NCBI GenBank assembly: GCA_034440635.1
Contig: JAOTON010000943.1
Location: forward strand, 123,501 to 187,500
Direction: 5' to 3'
Source: Lepas anatifera
Taxonomy: Eukaryota > Arthropoda > Thecostraca > Lepadidae
Length of the DNA: 64,000 nucleotides
Both the position numbers and the translations under genes were made by a program. Shown here in pieces: positions 31,667 through 43,595 of this stretch. Numbering within the stretch: position 1 is the stretch's first letter; each line of letters begins with the position of its first letter. The notes under the pieces were generated by a model. It had not been told where the DNA came from. It did no database searches and saw nothing but the letters and a program-made list of their open reading frames with translations.

Positions 31667-32980
31667 AAGTGGTGGGCACTTCGATAACTCCCATCGATAA
31701 CGATTATCGAAGTCGTTATCGACGCTAACGTTTTCCCAGACCTCGATAATCGATTATCGATTATCGAAGTCACGTTATCGAAGTCGCAGGTTTGGGCACT
31801 TCGATAACGATAACTTGTTTTGCCTTTTGTGATCCTTTTTCTCATAACCTATCATATTTGCATAAATGAAAAAAACGTGTACTTTACGACAATCCGCTGT
31901 GTTTCCAATGGCTTCAGAAGGTGCTTAGGCGCTCGTGCGGTAATTAAGTTTTTCTTCAATTACCCTCAGGCAAGTTTGTTGAGAGGAGTGGATTTTTGTG
32001 ATCGCTGATATTTATACGGATCCTCGATATTCAACAGACATTTAAGGCAGTCTATCGCCGAGTAGCATGCCTGACTGGGATTTCCAAAACAAAGACTTCG
32101 CCACAGACGACCTCGAGGAGAGGACCTGAGCAAAGAGAGTCCGGAAAAGAACTTCTTTGGCGTGTTGGCGGAAGTTTTGCCAACTGAGCCCACCACTACC
32201 CGTCGCTCAGTCGACATCAGAGTGGCTTAGGAATTCGACGCTTGGTCATTGGGTGGATGTCGAAGGGGGATGTGGACAAGAGCTTTTTACCGGCACGCTA
32301 CAGGGAGGTATTTGTGGGATTATTCAAGCGGTACAACACGGCTATCCCCAGCTCAGCCGCAGTGGAGAAGGTGTTCTCCATGGGCTGATGCATTCTGAAG
32401 CCAAAGCGCAGCACTCTCACTGCCATGAACTTCGAGCGGTTTGTGCTTCTGAAGGGAAACGCGCACCTGCTCCAGCACAAGATCGAATAAGAGGAAGAGG
32501 CGGTGGAATGAACAGAGTACACCGAGTGAGCACGTAAACTGTTGAAAAAGTGGATGAGGATAGGCAAGATGACTTTTTCAGCCTCTGTGCTAACTTTTCA
32601 GACAATTCCACTGTCAGAAGCTGTGCTTCCGGTATTTAAATACTTCAGAGGCCTGAATCCGGCGAGATATTGGAAGGCCGCTGCGTGCAATGAGCATGGA
32701 CAATACCATACGAAGAATATACCTACATTTTACTATGTTTTCCTTTCTGTTTTTGGCAAACGCCGAAGTATATATTGATTGAAATTGCTTATCTGAACAA
32801 AATTTGAATGTTTCTGTGCTTCTTATTGGAATGCTAAAAATATTTATCGTTATCGTTAGCGCATTATCGAAGTCCCCAATTTCGTTATCGAGTTAGCGTT
32901 ATCGGAGTAGCCCTCCTTACATAAGGTTATCGAATTATCGTTAGCGAAGTCAGGATGAAGTTATCGAGTGTCCACCACTG
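31667..32980 (+). mobile_element. hAT-like DNA transposon relic, 1.3 kb
   Basis: Terminal inverted repeats AAGTGGTGGGCACTTCGATA and CAGTGGTGGACACTCGATA (right end inverted), flanked by TGAATTAA and CGAATTAA (seven of eight), an 8-base duplication as hAT elements make. Both subterminal regions are packed with TTATCG/CGATAA motifs on both strands. The interior keeps the C-terminal dimerisation part of a transposase, and the rest of the transposase is deleted or decayed. Confidence 0.85.
32275..32490 (+). pseudogene. hAT transposase C-terminal dimerisation domain, one stop
   Basis: The plus frame reads RYREVFVGLFKRYNTAIPSS, then AAVEKVFSMG, a TGA stop near 32391, then CILKPKRSTLTAMNFERFVL and LKGNAHLL, and ends at TAA. 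The PSSAAVEKVFS...KRSxLxxxNFExFVxLKxN pattern is the hATC domain. Apart from the single stop the frame is intact over 70 codons. The catalytic RNase H-like part upstream is not recognisable. Confidence 0.85.
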
Positions 32981-33114
32981 CGAATTAAGAAGAGACACGT
33001 TTTCGGCCTCATTCGTTTTGTCTCATTACGGTGAATCGAATGATGTATAATATGCTAGGGCAAATGGTACCATGCTAGGGAATGATACCATTCTAGGGCA
33101 AATGGTAAAAATTA

Positions 33115-33640
33115 CCTAACCTAAGGCCAGGTCAATGTCATGACCTGAGCTAGTATAGTCAATATGCATATCATTCGCCTCGGGAAGACGATCAAAACGT
33201 TTTGGCGGCAAAATGAAAACTCTAGCACCATTTTCTGCGAAGTTACTGACCTACGCCGGAAAACCTGGATTAGTAACCATAGATGACCTCCCAAAGGTCA
33301 CAGGTTAAAAGTTACAGTATAAACCATGGGAGTGGACTAAGGTACCACGATTTGAATAATCAGGTATTAAATGCCGTTTTTACAGAAAGAGAACCACTTT
33401 TCGACCAAATACCGTATTTCCCATGCATTTGCAAAGGAGAGGTCATGTCCCATATCTGACCTCAGGTCACAGATATACAAAATCCCGAAACACATTTTGC
33501 CACCCACAGTAGGGCCATTATTTGGTGCGAGTTCCAGATCGCTAACTTAACCTCCTTTATACTTACCTATGCGTTCTTAAACATTTTTTTGAGGTGAGGT
33601 CACTTAACCTGACCTAGTGACCTGGCCTGAGATGATAAAA
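33115..33640. other. Second segment dense in GGTCA/TGACC
   Basis: About eleven GGTCA or TGACC pentamers in 525 bases, several as inverted pairs (tgacctcaggtca near 33465). Similar in character to 12545-13125. No coding frames. Confidence 0.35.
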
Positions 33641-33777
33641 ACTTAAGATTTTGGGAAAGCTGCGAAAAGGATTAAGGATAAGGTCTTTAATTGTTTTTAC
33701 ACCATCAAAAAAACCCGAGGGGGATGTTAAATACGCTTCAAATGCAGTTCTTCAACCATTTAGAGAGCCTAACAGAA

Positions 33778-34016
33778 ACTGGTCCGCACTCCGCTGTGTT
33801 GTGATGGATGACGTCACGGTGACGTCATAATGGTTGGTCCGCACTCCGCCGTGTTTTGCGGGTTTTGATCTAACCGAGAAATAATTTTCTAAAATTTACC
33901 ATCGCAGAGTAATCGGACTGTGCTAGCGATGTGCAAAATATTGCAAATCTAGCTTTGATTTAAAGGATGGTTGTCCTGGTCCGCACTTTGCCGCGGTTGA
34001 CAGTGGGCCGCACTAC
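33778..34016. repeat. GGTCCGCACTCCGC repeats
   Basis: GGTCCGCACTCCGC(T/C)GTGTT occurs at about 33780 and 33836, with weaker copies at 33978 and 34008. Between the first two lies tgacgtcacggtgacgtca. It is related to the hairpin repeat at 25366-25425. Confidence 0.6.
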
Positions 34017-34033
34017 GCCGCTTAAACACGTAT

Positions 34034-34382
<349 letters not shown>

Positions 34383-34531
34383 CACTGGCGAACGCAGAGG
34401 GGGGCCAAGGGGCCATGATCCCTCCCCCAAAATGGTGAAATTCTGACCGATTTCTTAAGAAAAACACTGTTTTTACCATTTCTCCTGAGTTACCAGCCCC
34501 CCCAAACGGCGCTCCTCCGGTTTGCCCTGTG
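34383..34531. mobile_element. Short MITE inserted in the microsatellite
   Basis: Ends CACTGGCGAACGCAGAGG and (inverted) CACAGGGCAAACCGGAGG. TATGTA-type repeat sequence continues on both sides, so it jumped into the ATGT tract. 149 bp. Confidence 0.75.
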
Positions 34532-34611
34532 TATGTATGTGTATAATGGAATGGTAGCTCTGTGAACGAAACTCCATACATGCTTGTGGAATGGAGAGTG
34601 GGCGATCCTGG

Positions 34612-35525
34612 GGTGACCAAACAAATGGTGGGGAGAAAAAACAAGCGAATAATTTTGAAGTCACTTTTGAAAATACCACGCTGAAATCTGCCGAAACCGT
34701 GAAAATTATTGGAATAACTTAGGATAAGCATCTAACTGGGGAGAAGCAAACATCCAAAGTCACAAAACGATACTTTGGTTCACTTCTCTCTATCAACAAG
34801 CTGGCTCACATACTCCCTCGAAAAACAACCAAAACGCTGGTAGAAGCCCTCGTGTCTCCTCAAATGCGGTACTATCTGCCCTCCTGGGCTCCTGTCACTG
34901 ACCAGAACCGCCAAAGGCTGAACAAGGTCGTGAACTTCGAGGTCCGAATCATCACCGGCAAGAAGAAGTATGACCGAATCAGCGCAGCCAGGCGGGAGCT
35001 CGGGTGGCCAAGCTTTACCGAGCTCATTTCAGCGTGCGACTCATCAGCCATTCATAAATTGATTCACCAAACTGAAGGCCCACAAGAAAATACGTATCTG
35101 ATCAAGAAAAAGCATGAGGTATCATGCAGGACTACACGGGCATCAGCCGACACCACCATCACCCAAACTTCCAACACGAGACCACCAAATTTAGAAACGA
35201 CACACAAGAGATTCCCACACCGAGCCGTCAGAACCTGGAACGCACTGCCTGCGACTGCAAGACACACCAAGAACAGCTACAGCTTCAAACAGAAAATAAA
35301 GAAACTTATCCGACCCTAAATCATTATTTGTGTTACTCGGTCAATCTATTATCAGTAAAATCCATAACTTTTCATTCAATAATTATAATAATAGTCTGCC
35401 ATCCATAATTAGCACAATCGATGTTAAGCCATGATCAGTGTCACTGAGTTAAGTGTAAACGGAGACGTAATCGCTAGGACAACGTGGGTATCTCTGAGAA
35501 AGCAAATAAATAAATAAGTAAATGC
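34612..35525 (+). mobile_element. CR1/L2-type LINE 3' fragment
   Basis: A 5'-truncated non-LTR element: the last part of the reverse transcriptase frame, a 3' untranslated stretch of about 190 bases, and a tail gcaaataaataaataagtaa at 35501-35520. The tandem AAATA tail is typical of CR1/L2-group elements. Confidence 0.8.
34640..35319 (+). pseudogene. LINE reverse transcriptase C-terminus
   Basis: The plus frame reads SAETVKIIGIT, a stop at 34722, DKHLTGEKQTSKVTKRYFGS, then LVSPQMRYYLPSWAP and LNKVVNFEVRIITGKKKYD. It ends with an RFPHRAVRTWNALPATAR segment and a basic tail before TAA at 35319. The KILGIT.D..L.W, L....I.P...Y....W, LQ...N...R.I and R....WN.LP blocks are the post-palm region of CR1/L2-clade reverse transcriptases. 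The YxDD palm and the endonuclease are missing. Apart from the single stop the frame is intact, so the insertion is moderately young. Confidence 0.85.
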
Positions 35526-36699
35526 TTCCAACTTGACGAGGTCCAATTACACATCACTTCTTCCTCTTGTCGCTCCTTCATTTGTACTTGCTTACAAGTC
35601 TAGCGTGCCGGAATGAAGGAGCCTTTCTAGAGCTTGGGGTGAAGATTTCGCCAGAGAGTGGGTGCCCAACGCTCTTCTTTAGTATGTAACCAGGCAAACT
35701 AGTTTTGGACCTCGAGAGCAGTGGACGGCAGGAATTATAGGATAACTGGTGTTTTGACGGCGGAATCATGTCACGGCCAGTACGAGGAAATTTTTACGGT
35801 AATATTGAAGACTATATTTGGGTTACATACTGAGACCGGCAGTCCTGGGGCTTGCCTACATTACTCACACATTTCACAGCAGCGGGAATTCAGGAGCTTA
35901 ATCGTAAATGATGAATGGACACGTCAAATCTGTGTTATGCCTTAACTTTTCCACCAACTGCAACCAAGACCTTATTTCTAGTCAGCGGTCATGTCGGGGC
36001 ATGAATGACATGAAATAAATTCCACATATGCAGATTAGGACAGGAAAACCAGCTTTAAGCAGCAGTACATGACTAAATCAAGAAGTGCGGTCATGTATCG
36101 AGGGAAAAAAGGCTAGATAAATTCCTGAAAACGTCCAGGAATCCCGCACCACATATTGGAACTTCCAACTAACGTTCTTGAAGCAGCTTGGAACATTGAA
36201 CCAGCTTGAAACAGCTTGCAACATCAGAACACGTGTATAGCGACGTATAAGTACCGACATACAGGATACTTACAACATATCTAGTGTAAATATTATATCG
36301 TATTTTCCAAAAAGGGGTGCCGGAGGACAGTGAAAACTAGCCCACGGAGAGCCGAAATGTGGAGCACAGCTGAGTGAGCGGGACCGCGGAGTGGTCCCCT
36401 CGGAGGACCCGGAGGACAGCACTCGGACAAATCGCAGCCAATAGGACACGGCTCCTTCTAATTGGAGAGGGGGAGGCACATGCGCAACAGCATCAGGTGA
36501 CCTCGCTGGACCCAGAAACCGATCCGAGCGACAACACGCCCGACAGATCAATAGACGCCCAAACGCGCTGAAGACACGGCGGCGTCGAGACCGACGAGGA
36601 CAGAGCCGGCGCGTCTTCCGGGTTCCGGCGCACCGCCGAGCCGTCGAAGTCACGCGCTCAGCCGTCGTCGGAGGCGACGGCTGCTCCCCGCTGGGAGAC
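35526..36699. other. Intronic; no gene recognised
   Basis: Mixed composition, CpG-richer at 36330-36700, with a minus-strand frame of 149 codons running out of the adjacent minisatellite. No family features. Confidence 0.35.
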
Positions 36700-37331
36700 A
36701 CCTCGTGCCGCTGGGACACCTGGCCCTGGCTGGGGAGACAACTCGCCCCCGCTAGGGCGACAACTCACCCCCGCTGGGGAGACAACTCACCCCCGCTGGG
36801 AAGACATATCGTCCAGGCTGGGGAGACACCTCGCCCCCGCTGGGGAGACACCTCGTGCCGCTGGCACACCTGGCCCTCGCTGGGAAGACACCTCATCCCC
36901 GCTGGGAAGACAACCCACCCCCGCTTGGGAGACACCCCGTCCCGGCTGGGGAGACACCCTGACCATGCTGGGAGACAGTTCGTCCCAATGGGACACCCCG
37001 CCCCCGCTGGGGAGACACCTCGCCCCCGCTGGGGAGACACCTCGCCCCCGCTGGAGAGACACCTCGTGCCGCTGGCACACCTGGCCCTCGCTGGGAAGAC
37101 ACCTCATCCCCGCTGGAGAGACAACTCACCCCCGCTTGGGAAACACCCTGTCCCGGCTGGGGAGACACCCTGACCCTGCTGGGGAGACAGTTCGTCCCGC
37201 TGGGACACCCCGCCCCCGTTGGGGAGACACCTCACCCCCGCTGGGGAGACAGTTCGTCCCCGCTGGGCAGACACCCCGTCCTCGCTGGGGCGACACCTAA
37301 TGCCCGCTGGGGAGACACCTCGTGCCGCGGG
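36700..37331. repeat. 23-nt minisatellite with higher-order repeats
   Basis: Unit close to GCTGGGGAGACACCTCGCCC plus CCG, about 27 copies. A variant block starting ctcgtgccgctggcacacctgg recurs at 36852 and 37063 (211 bases apart), with a related block at 36702, so groups of units were duplicated together. Since 23 is not a multiple of three, the array cycles through all frames. Much of the minus strand is open in each frame, giving a 23-residue peptide period. Confidence 0.92.
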
Positions 37332-38478
37332 AGGCGCCACAGCAGCCGGCCAGGGACGCTGAGTGGCTCCAATCCACGGTGATGAAAGCTGCCAGCCTTT
37401 CCACCACCCCACCTCTTGTGTGGATAATAGGGCTTGGAAGGCGTGATGCCAGAGAGGCCTGCTGATATTTCGAGGCATTTGGAGTCTGCGGCTTTGTCCT
37501 GTTGCCTGGCATCAGATTGTGCGGGACACGAAATAGGGCTAATTGGAACCCACGGCGGATGGCCGACTCGTAATCTGATATGACGGAATATGCTTGTAAG
37601 ACAGGCCCGAGCAAGGTCACAAATTAGACGCGATGATCAACGGTGATTTCCTTGCGATGTTATTGGTCATATATTCTGTGTCCATGCGCAGGCTGGAGAA
37701 GTCCAACCCGGAATAAAGGTGCTGTGGTGGCCCCGAACACTGATGTAAGCCCAAACATTGTTTCCAGATTATGTAAATAGCCCATCCTAGCGGACGCTCT
37801 CAGCTGGAAAGCACAGCGCAAAGCTGAGCACGTCAATCTTTTATTTTCCTATATTACAGCGAAACACTTGCTTTACCCCCTTTTCCAGTCCATGGAATGA
37901 CACTGCGGATATTTGTTCACTTACTGTACCCCAAATATGTCTTCAATTCCTGCGACAAATGTCAAATATCTCCCATCCCATCTTCGCTATCCCCTCGGGA
38001 AAATCTCCCACTGGCGACGTCGTCTACCTCATGCCATCAGTCCTAAAACCGGCTGTCACGAGGTATAAATCCCTTCCCAGAACTTCCCATTTGACCATTG
38101 AGCCGCCGGCTACCATCCCCATCGACCCTTGTGCCTGTCTCTGGGCGGTTGGGTCGGTACCAGCCGCTCGCTCGGAGCCCCAGGCCTGCGGCGCGGGCGA
38201 CACCGAGCCGCCGCAGCCGCCCAGAGCGGGAGAAAGTCGGGCAGCGCCGCATCCGCGCCAGTGACGTCACACACAGGCAGCGGCCGGTCAGATCGCATTC
38301 AGAAACAGCTGGACCCATCTGCACAGGTAGGGGTCGCAGCTAGGAGCTGTTGTTCACATCCTCAGCCTACTGCCGGTGGTCATTTTTGACACCGCTAGCA
38401 TCTAGGAGACGTTAGTTATAAGCTTATGCCGCAAAGCCTTCTTACAAAAGGAAGGCCGGCGATGTTTGCTCTCCCCAG
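37332..38478. other. Intronic; CpG-rich block 38100-38300, no gene recognised
   Basis: The CpG-rich block holds GTGACGTCAC (38261-38270) and open frames on both strands, one ending at a possible donor (acag|gtaggg near 38326). I do not recognise a protein. Confidence 0.3.
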
Positions 38479-38710
38479 CATAAGTGTCGCCACCGGGAAA
38501 AAGTGGGGGGCAGCCAATCTTCAACCTGATGCTGCCAAAAACTTTCAACATCGGACCAAAAACTGTTCGAATTTGGGCTCCTCGTTGCCTTCCGCAGCGG
38601 CTGGATATAAGAATGTCCAGCTTTCTCTCATTTTGACTGAGATCAGGAAATTTTTGGCCTAAAAGTGGGGGGGGGCCAGGCCCCCTGCCCCCCCTTTTCC
38701 GACGCGTATG
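38479..38710. mobile_element. MITE family 2, second copy
   Basis: Ends CATAAGTGTCGCCACCGG and (inverted) CATACGCGTCGGAAAAGG, flanked by CTCCCCAG and CTCTCCAG (seven of eight). Closely similar to 24023-24257 throughout. Confidence 0.88.
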
Positions 38711-39189
38711 CTCTCCAGGACAGAGCCGATCTGTTTTTAGCTAGGGAATCCTGGACACCGGTACCGGTATAACCCAGTCGTGGTGCATGGCCTGCAGGGT
38801 AGACCCTGAGCGAAACGACTTCACGCGAAAAAAAACAATCACTTAAACAATGAATCTTGTAACAAAGGGGACCATCTCACATAAAAACTATAATCCTGCA
38901 CGATTTTGAGCTCAGCAAACTTTCTGGTTGAAATATTGCCCAAAGTTCATGTCGGCATCACCGATGTTCCGACTCCGGATTTAGTTTTAGCCGCTTATCT
39001 CATCACAAACATATCAGAGTACTCAGTCCTCGTTGGGCTGCCAGCCATCAGCAGACAAAAGCACTCATCTTATCCAGAACTTAACGCCACGAATATCTTT
39101 CAGCTGGAGATTTCGTCCGAAGTCGATCACGGAGGCGACAACCAACTACTACCTCTGCCGGCACGTAGCGAACAGACTCGTGATTGGCA

Positions 39190-39333
39190 CAGTGGTGGAT
39201 CTAGACCCGAGGTTGGAGGGGGGCAATAAGGCCTAAAATCGCAACACATTTTCTGCTGTTGAAAAAGCTTGGCAAACCGTAGAAAGTCTGGTGGGAAAAT
39301 ACCTTTCTGCCCCTTCCCCTGGATCCGCCCGTA
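39190..39333. mobile_element. MITE, CAGTGGTGGATC ends
   Basis: Ends CAGTGGTGGATCTAG and (inverted) TACGGGCGGATCCAGG, with flanks GATTGGCA and GACTGGCT (six of eight). 144 bp. Confidence 0.55.
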
Positions 39334-41602
39334 GACTGGCTAGCTGGGCCCCTGCACCACCGAGCAGCAGGGCGGTTCAGGTCGCCCGGCTAGTGTTCCA
39401 GGCCTGCAGCCCGGGCCGGAAGGTAATCTCACGCGCCCTAATACCCTGGATCAGCCGCGCGGCAGGCCCGGCACCCGGCTGGAACCTCGCCGTCAGATGC
39501 ACACTATTCAACCACCGCGTTTCCGGGGTAGTTTCCATGAGGCGTAACGCCATGGCACAGACTGTCCGACACTGACAGCCTATCCTGTCAGATTCCTGTT
39601 ATTACGTGACCGGTAAGCTGCTGGGAGGGGGTACCTCATCAAATTCACCTCCATATCAGCCACCTCTATATCAAATTCTAGAATATCAACCCCACGGCGA
39701 TACGTGAAACCAAGCAGCCAAGCTCACCCCCCCGTCGCAGGCCTTGTTACGCCTATGCCAGGGTTGATCCGACACCCCGTTGGGTGGCTCGAGTCCAGAC
39801 CTCGGTGCAGCTAGTGCAGGGGCCGGGCATCTGACCGACACGCGTGCTCCTCGGCCGCTGGGTGTTCCGCTCATTAATCAGCGGCTGGGGCGGCGCCGCC
39901 GACGCCGGCGGCTCCGTGACAGGTCAATAGGCCAGGTGACCACGCCCTCACCTGCGCCCCGCCGGCGGCGGTACTGCCGCAGGCTACATCCTCGCACGAG
40001 ACGAGTTTCAGAGACCAGGTATAACTCGCATCGGCGGTGATGAAAACATTGAAATTGTCTCGATGAAGCCATGAGATTGGACGCATTCGCAAGATGCAAG
40101 ATTGAGCGATTCCCTCCTGGTGAGAGGGAAATGCAATTGGCTGAATGTAAAGATTGAAAGGAAGAAGGCTAACTGTTGAACACAAAGCCACATGCTGGCA
40201 ACAGGCACCAGCGTTAGAGGCTACCCTCCAGAGGGTGTAGGGGTATTAGTGTTGGAGGCTACCTTCAGCAGGGTGGCGGACGCAGAGATTATCCGGTCAT
40301 TGACCCCACGCCGCCGCTGCAGCCGTATCCGCAGTTTTTCCTTTTTGAAGACTAAGCCTCCAGTTTTCCGCACCGTGCATCAGAGGGAGGCCCACTCGGG
40401 TCTGTTCAAGGCTAGGGCTAATGCCCGAATTTACAGACGGGGGCTGTTAAAACCAGTTACGATTGTAGCGTCGGTCGCCCTCTGTGCCCGTTCGCCGTCT
40501 CGCGGCGCGCATACATACACCAGTGGGGACCCAAAATTACTTCACATAAAGTTGGCCCATTAAAATAATTTCGTTTACAAGGTGACATCACACCACGATA
40601 TGACAGTGATATAACTAAGACAAGAGCGATATGGTAGCCGTATTGCTGCAACAAATAAGACAATACCTTTATAGAGGCTAGAGAGCTAACGTTAGACGCA
40701 CATATCTTTAATTAATTAAATCAATTCCTCTTGAGAGCACATATTTTGAAATTATACTGAATGTAAAATCATGATGAAAGAAAAATTAAATCCCTCTGAG
40801 ACATACTGTACCTGTCAAAAACATTTGAAGTTTATCAATGTTACATGGGCAAAGGAAAACTTCATCGCCAGCGTGACGTCATTGTAAAGGGTGGTTGGGG
40901 CCAAGATACCTTTACTTAAGGTTGGGGCTGCATCAGTACAGCTGTACGGATTGTCTAAGCAGTATCTACAGATCCTATGGTACTGAAGGGTCCAGGACAG
41001 AATATTTTTCAAATTTTCATGCCGTCGGCGATTTAAGGCCCCCGAGCGATGATGATTAGCATGAATGATTAGGCACAGGTCACCCAAGTGTCTTATACTA
41101 GCCAACTCATTGTCTGAGGAATGGAAATATACTTATATGACAGCCAGTACGTAAGCGGCGGCGGTATGCCCGTGTGGAGAGACAGTTCATGGAAATCCCA
41201 GCACAATTTCAGTGCAGAGTGATCGATAAACGCTCCATAGAAGCATTGCCGGTAGGTGAAATGTGGTCATAAACTGCCAGAGGTTTGCCCCTATAAATGT
41301 TGAAGCAGTCTCCGTAGCAGTGTCGATCCATAACATGCATTAGTACATTACTCCCTAACTACAGCACGGTAGTACCTTAGCGCCACAGCCGTAAAGGCCT
41401 AAGGCCGCACCACCCTCTCCAGGTGTTTACGCTTTGGAATGGGTCTCCATTTCTCTGTCACTTTAGAAACACATCTAAAATCGGGCTTATGCCTTACATT
41501 TGACATGTAGGCTTAAGTTTTCATTCCAAAAGCCCAAGGATAGTGGTAAACTTCCCTGGTCTGCCGACATACAGCAAACCACATTCCCCATGCAGATTTG
41601 AC
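39334..41602. other. Intronic; no gene recognised
   Basis: CpG-rich at 39340-40010. On the minus strand a short open stretch ends at GCGCAG|GTGAGG (about 39946), which looks like a splice donor, but no homologous protein comes to mind. 40600-41600 is AT-rich and featureless. Confidence 0.3.
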
Positions 41603-41808
41603 CTTTGGCGGATCCAGGAGCACCTTTAGGAGGGGGCCAAACCAATGTTTTGAAAGGGAGGGGGCAAATCGAGAAAAATCGCGAAAAATAGTATTTTCAA
41701 GGAAACACGGCTAAATTTAGTCTTTTGGGGGCAAAATGTACTATTTTAGACGTCGGAGGGTACCACGGCCCCTTTGCCCCATCCCCCACCCTCTTGGATC
41801 AGCCAGTG
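41603..41808. mobile_element. MITE, TTGGCGGATCCAGGAG ends
   Basis: Ends CTTTGGCGGATCCAGGAG and (inverted) CACTGGCTGATCCAAGAG, flanked by GATTTGAC and GATCTGAC (seven of eight). 206 bp. Confidence 0.75.
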
Positions 41809-42232
41809 GATCTGACTAACAGAAACCCAGCGGTTCTACGTTAGAAGGAACACAGATTTTTATAATGCGTCCTTCACAAACCAAATAGCTGAACCGGTTC
41901 CTTCGTCAGACCACGCGCCAACTTGAGACGTTTCAGCCCACTCCACAACCGCGCAGCTGCGCGTGGGACAACAGCTCCACCTTCTTTCACCACAAGGGGA
42001 AGCCAGTGAGGCCACCGGTGACGGGGAGGAGGGCGCAGGCCGGGAGGCCGCAGATCGACCCCCTGGCCAGCCAGCGGCGGCGGCGGGTCAGCGCCTGGGG
42101 CGCATTGATCCCGCACAAGCTGTGGTATTGACCTCGTGCTCGGGCTGCGGCGGCGGGCCGGCTGTGCGGCCATCACCGTGTCATGGGACGGCGCCCGGCC
42201 ACGCGCTGTTGCTGTAGCAGAGCTGCGCACGG

Positions 42233-42655
42233 CAAAGGCGGATCCAGCATTGCCGATCGAGGGGGAGGTGGGCACAGTCGGGGGAGCGCCATCTGCACCA
42301 GTCGGCGCCACTTTTGAACGACAAAACCTGTCAGGTGGGCGCCGAATTCTATCGTGAGGGCGCCGATATTCGTATCCTGGGAGAGGGGGGAGGTGGGAAG
42401 CGACATGTCATGGGGCCACCATCTACCTTTCAGGGGGGGGGCGTGGCCATTTGAGGGAGTGTCGATGGTCGATTTCAGGATGCTACTATATACCTTTCAG
42501 GGGGCGCCGTAACCATCTCAGGGAGCGTCAGGGGTCGATTTCAGGGGGCCACCATCTACCGTTCAGGGGAGGGGGCGTGACCATTTCAGGGAGCGTCGAG
42601 GGTCGATCGCGGGGTGGGGGGCAAACGCCCACCATGCCCCCTGGATCCGCCCATG
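42233..42655. mobile_element. Long MITE, GGCGGATCCAG family
   Basis: Ends CAAAGGCGGATCCAG and (inverted) CATGGGCGGATCCAGG, flanks GCGCACGG and GCACACAG (six of eight). 423 bp, larger than its relatives because the ttcagggggc...ggtcgatt block is repeated about three times at 42430-42610. Confidence 0.65.
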
Positions 42656-43452
42656 GCACACAGCTATCCCAACAAGGCGCTGATGCCGGCAGGCGGGGGG
42701 AGATGGAGACCGCGCCTCTACCGACTCCAACACGGCCGCTTTGTGGGCTGAATTTCCGCTCTGAATTTGTATGGAAGAGGGCCGGTGTTTCTGGTCTGGG
42801 TTCGACGTGGCTGATATGGATTTCGGGATGCTGTCGCGGTATCCAAGTACGCTACTTTGGGAAATATGCAAAATATGGCCACAAATATGCGTAGAGAGAT
42901 GAAAGCCAGAGCAGTGAATAGACCGAGTTAAAAACATCAGAATTAATGCGGGTTTATGCGACTTTGGGCTCACACTACAATTCCCGGTAATTCTAAGAAT
43001 GTATATATTTTCCAACTTGCTTCCTTGAAAGAATACCTGTAAGACAGAAATAATATGAACAACAAGTGTAAAGAAGCGTGCATGATACACTAAACGTGAT
43101 AGGCCCTCGCCTGCCCGGAATCTATGCAAGTGGCCCGAACTGACCGAGATAACGAACCAATAAACGTGACCAATGACCAATTCATTAGAGCTACGCATCC
43201 ATCAGATCTACAACGCCCATTCTGCGCGCTTTACCATCTGTTCCACATAGCAGGGTCGCATACTGAAAGGAGACATGTTCGGATCTGAGTCAGCGCTCCT
43301 CAAATGAGAAATAGTCCGACAAAGCCATCAGGTTCTACACGAGGTGTTTGCTCAAACTGGCGGAATAAGACAGGAAAAGTGGTGCCCTCTTTCCGATTTT
43401 TAGCCCCAGTTTTGATTCGTTTCCATTCGATTAGATACAAATTCCGAGTTTG

Positions 43453-43595
43453 TAGTGCCCTCCCCCATGATGCTCGGTGGCTCTACGATAGGATCTGGCG
43501 CCCGACTGATTGGCTTTGCCGGTCCAAAAGTAGTACTCTCTGTTCCGGATGGCGCCCCTCCCCCAAATCGGCAACACTGAATCCGTCTTTGGCTC
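43453..43595. mobile_element. Truncated MITE of the GGCGGATCCAGG family
   Basis: Carries the family interior (ctacgataggatctggcgcccgac, tgattggctttgccgg, ccaaaagtag) and ends near gaatccgtc. The left part is missing. Confidence 0.5.
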
